From positions 1-64,000 of the forward strand of contig NZ_JABBDY010000005.1 of the NCBI RefSeq assembly GCF_012847295.1: a DNA stretch of 64,000 bases. Direction: 5' to 3'. The translations under genes were made by a program, and so were the position numbers. This DNA comes from Microbacterium sp. MF43. GTDB taxonomy: Bacteria; Actinomycetota; Actinomycetes; Actinomycetales; Microbacteriaceae. The notes under the pieces were generated by a model that was not told the origin of the DNA, did not search any database, and saw only the letters and a program-made list of their open reading frames with translations. Below are positions 61,669 to 64,000 of the stretch, in pieces. Position 1 is the stretch's first letter, and each line of letters opens with the position of its first letter.

Positions 61669-63689
61669 GTGATGCTCCTTTGCGAATTGCTCTGTCGGAC
61701 CCTGGCGGGATCCTTCGGGTGACCGGCTCGTCGATCGACGAGACGGTGGTCCAGGGCGGTGCAGGTGCGCACGCCGTCCGGCCAGGTGACGACAGCGTCG
61801 TCTCCCACGAACTCGAGACGACTTTCTGCCGCGGTCGCGCGCTGCGCGCCCGCCAATTCAATGATCGCTGCGACGCGGCTGCCTGCCACCACCGCGTACT
61901 CCAGCGTCGGAGCGGCGGCGACAGCGGCGAGGGGACTGTGTGCGCGCACGGTGACCGCGGAGGCCGCAACGCCGAGGACCGATCGGATGGTGGACGTGAG
62001 CGTGTCGCCCGTGACGGATGCCGCGGCATCCGTCACCCGGCTCACCGGCCGGGCACCCGCGACGGCCCATCCGCCCACGCGAAGCCGCACCATGCGGATC
62101 TCCGGCTCGAGTTCGTCCACGCAGCACACCCGGAGCTCCCAGGGTCCGCGCACCAGCGAGAGCACGGTCAGTCGCCCCGCCGGTTCGGGCTCGCCCTGAA
62201 GCTTCGCGTTGTGCTGACGGATGCTGGGCTGGGGATCGATCCAGTAGGCGGTCCAGGTGGACGAGGCGACGCCGACGGCGCTGCTGTCGGAGGGGCGCTC
62301 GACGGTGGCCTCGCGCAACGTCAACCCCGACCGGTGGCTGGCGCGGTCGCGCCCGTCGATGAGGCTGACGCTCTGATCGATCGGGTCCTGCCACGCCGAG
62401 TGGTCGAGCAGGGGGAAGGTCGCAGTGGAGTACCCGATCCGCGCGTAGAGCGGGGAGTCCTCACCCATCTCACCCTGCGTGCTGTGATCGGTGCCGTGAT
62501 TCACCACGCGCACGATGCCGTCGGCCTTCGTGCCGGAGACGATCCATCCCGCCGCGCGGACGGCACGCAGCTCATCGCGGGTCTCCACGGGCAGAGGCTC
62601 GGCGGGGGCGGTCCACACCGGATGGTCCGCCGGCAGCGCCACCCCGAGCAGACCCTTCGCAGCCCAGTAGGGGGAGCCGGGTCCGCTGTACGACTGCGCG
62701 AGAGCGCGCCACTCGCTGTGCCAGCCCATTGTCAGCACGTCGTCCGCGCCCGGCACGCCCCGACGGACGAAGTGACCGACGACCCGCCCCGCCGCGTGAC
62801 GGAGAGCGCCCGCGGTGAGGGAGGGCACCTCGGCGATCGCACCCACCCAGAACGGGGCGGCGGCGGCGAAGCGGTAGATCAGGCTCCGCCCCTGCACGAG
62901 AGGCGAGCCGTCCGCGCCGATCAAGGCGACCGCGTCCTGCAGGTACCGATCGAGGGCGGCGATGTCGCCGGCGGTGCGACCTCCGCCCAGCTCCGCGGCC
63001 CCGCGCATCCGCGACCACAGGATGGGATAGACGTGGAGGGCCCAGCCGACGTAGTGGTCGTACGCGCGACGCTCGCCGTCCGAGAACCACCCGTCGGCGC
63101 GCGCGAACGAGTCGTGCAGCGCGAGATCCTCGGCGATGTCCGTCGGCGACCACGGGCCGCCGACCGACCGGAGGAAGGTCTGCACCACCGTGCGGAACCA
63201 GAGCCAGTTGTTGCGGGGGTACGTGCTGTCGCCGACCGCCGGCGCGAGGTAGTCGACGACCCGGCTCTTCGTCGTCTCGTCGAGCCGGTCCCAGATCCAT
63301 GGCCTCGTCATGTCGAGCACGAGAGCGAGTGAGGCCGCTTCGACTTTCGCCTGCGGGTGCTCGTCGAGGCGGACCCATGCGTCGGGCGCGTGCGGCTCGA
63401 CGCCGGCCCGGATGCCCCGGCAGTACCGCTCGATCAGCTCATCGAGCCCATGACCCCGCTCCCCGGCGATCCGGAAGCCTGCGAGGAGGAAGGACCGAGC
63501 GAAGCCCTCGAGTCCGTCGATGTCGCGCCCGTAGCCGCCTTCGCGGCCCGGGAGGGTGATGCGAGCACCACTGGGGGACGCCCAGCGAGCCGCGCCATCG
63601 AGGAGACGATCGGCGTAGGCGACCCACTCGGCACGTGTCCACTCCGCGGCGTCGCGCGGCGCCGCGGGGGGCACCGGGATGGGGGACAT
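61665..63689 (-). CDS. DUF2264 protein, possible uronate-releasing glycoside hydrolase
   Basis: 674 residues from the ATG at 63689, with GGAGAG upstream and no signal peptide. The N-terminal 400 residues are an alpha/alpha barrel with the DUF2264 motifs GRDIDGLEGFARSFLLAGFR, YPRNNWLWFRTVVQTFLR and GPGSPYWAAKGLLGVALP. The rest is a beta-sandwich like those of heparinase II/III-type proteins. I recall that DUF2264 members have been placed in a CAZy family containing beta-glucuronidases (GH154), but I cannot verify this here. As the first gene of the operon it probably acts with GH88 on imported oligosaccharides. Confidence 0.75.
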   Translation of the reverse strand: MSPIPVPPAAPRDAAEWTRAEWVAYADRLLDGAARWASPSGARITLPGREGGYGRDIDGLEGFARSFLLAGFRIAGERGHGLDELIERYCRGIRAGVEPHAPDAWVRLDEHPQAKVEAASLALVLDMTRPWIWDRLDETTKSRVVDYLAPAVGDSTYPRNNWLWFRTVVQTFLRSVGGPWSPTDIAEDLALHDSFARADGWFSDGERRAYDHYVGWALHVYPILWSRMRGAAELGGGRTAGDIAALDRYLQDAVALIGADGSPLVQGRSLIYRFAAAAPFWVGAIAEVPSLTAGALRHAAGRVVGHFVRRGVPGADDVLTMGWHSEWRALAQSYSGPGSPYWAAKGLLGVALPADHPVWTAPAEPLPVETRDELRAVRAAGWIVSGTKADGIVRVVNHGTDHSTQGEMGEDSPLYARIGYSTATFPLLDHSAWQDPIDQSVSLIDGRDRASHRSGLTLREATVERPSDSSAVGVASSTWTAYWIDPQPSIRQHNAKLQGEPEPAGRLTVLSLVRGPWELRVCCVDELEPEIRMVRLRVGGWAVAGARPVSRVTDAAASVTGDTLTSTIRSVLGVAASAVTVRAHSPLAAVAAAPTLEYAVVAGSRVAAIIELAGAQRATAAESRLEFVGDDAVVTWPDGVRTCTALDHRLVDRRAGHPKDPARVRQSNSQRSIT

Positions 63690-63700
63690 GCGCACTCTCC

Positions 63701-63801
63701 TTCGATTGCGATCGATCTTTCTTTCTCGATCGTTTTGGGAGATTAGCAACATCTTTTCGTTGTTTCAAGCTTCGATTGCGATCGATTTTCACTTACGATC
63801 G
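63701..63801. promoter_or_regulatory. Two tandem operator pairs between the uronate operon and the DeoR-type gene
   Basis: TTCGATTGCGATCGAT occurs at 63701-63716 and again at 63771-63786, exactly 70 bases apart. Each is followed by a further CGATCG (63727 and 63796), so CGATCG appears four times as two pairs 17-18 bases apart. The AT-rich stretch between them (TTTTGGGAGATTAGCAAC) probably holds the divergent promoters. Confidence 0.7.
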
Positions 63802-63828
63802 ATTCATCCACCGACGCCAGGGACGACG

Positions 63829-64000
63829 ATGAACGACCAGCCCCCCGTGCTCCTCGCGCCTGCGCGACGGCAGTATGTGCTCGATGCGCTCGCCCGCGAT
63901 GGGGCCGTGCGGATCGCGGACCTGATGCGCGAGCTCGGCGTGACACCGGTGACTCTCCGCCGCGACCTCGCCCATCTCGAGGCAGAAGGGCTTGTCGTCC
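63829..64000 (+). CDS. DeoR-family transcriptional regulator, N-terminal part (cut by window edge)
   Basis: The first 57 residues are visible, from an ATG at 63829 with AGGGA upstream. They contain the DeoR helix-turn-helix: RRQYVLDALARDGAVRIADL, MRELGVTPVTLRRDLAHLEA and EGLVV. The sugar-phosphate-binding domain lies beyond the edge. Divergent placement and the paired CGATCG operators indicate that it controls the uronate operon and itself. Confidence 0.8.
   Translation, partial: MNDQPPVLLAPARRQYVLDALARDGAVRIADLMRELGVTPVTLRRDLAHLEAEGLVV

Overview
The window is high-GC (roughly 70%) actinobacterial DNA, most likely from the family Microbacteriaceae (Microbacterium-like). The supporting signs are the codon use, a two-gene LytR-CpsA-Psr locus, tRNA genes beside a D,D-carboxypeptidase and serS, an LPxTG-type surface protein, and two carbohydrate operons built around ABC importers. 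This assignment is inference; no rRNA or other marker is present. There is one sharp boundary. Positions 1 to about 21,880 are an integrated, partly decayed mobile island, and 21,883 to 64,000 look like chromosomal backbone.

Island (1-21,880). From the left edge it holds: the tail and right end of an IS3-type element; a MobF-type relaxase-helicase gene; a membrane-anchored PASTA-MmpS protein; a lipoprotein; a sugar-nucleotidyltransferase / NUDIX / terpene-cyclase-like triad with a divergent operator and a 41-residue membrane peptide; a translationally coupled pair of unknown proteins with restriction-endonuclease-like signatures; a remnant that resembles the C-terminus of a SAVED effector domain; a small basic-tailed hypothetical gene; a PD-(D/E)XK protein; a small membrane protein; a VOC protein; a coupled zeta-toxin-like / recombinase-like pair that has lost catalytic residues; and a five-gene accessory operon running leftward (excisionase-like HTH, NrdH-like redoxin, Arg-rich repeat protein, two small proteins). 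At the right end are a small DNA-binding gene, a tyrosine integrase, two small genes and tRNA-Ser(GCU). The integrase faces the 3' end of this tRNA, which is the presumed attachment site. No type IV secretion genes and no second att copy are visible.

Backbone housekeeping (22-31.8 kb and 47.7-52.1 kb). This comprises a D-alanyl-D-alanine carboxypeptidase, two LCP wall-polymer ligases, tRNA-Ser(UGA), a HAD phosphatase coupled to serS, a diacylglycerol-kinase-like enzyme, a photolyase, a class I methyltransferase, a PPOX flavin protein coupled to pheA, and phosphoglucomutase.

Backbone sugar use. At 31.8-40.3 kb a five-gene operon (GH42 beta-galactosidase, two permeases, binding protein, GH36 alpha-galactosidase) is transcribed leftward. 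A divergent LacI regulator faces it, with three matching palindromic operators between them. At 53.3-64.0 kb a ten-gene run with overlapping or closely spaced junctions encodes a DUF2264 protein, binding protein, two permeases, a DUF624 (YesL-like) protein, a GH88 unsaturated uronyl hydrolase, KduD, KduI, KdgK and Eda. Together these take an imported unsaturated uronate oligosaccharide to pyruvate and glyceraldehyde 3-phosphate. A divergent DeoR-family gene, cut by the right edge, faces it across two copies of a 70-bp-spaced operator pair. A LacI regulator converges on its far end. Between the two sugar loci are an LLM flavin oxidoreductase and a 1,989-residue sortase-anchored repeat protein.

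The most notable observations are the coupled unknown pair (9,048-11,071), the NTase/NUDIX/cyclase-like triad with its operator, the inactivated zeta/recombinase pair, the PASTA-MmpS fusion, the SAVED remnant, an over-represented decamer in the backbone, and a hexamer tandem repeat inside eda.
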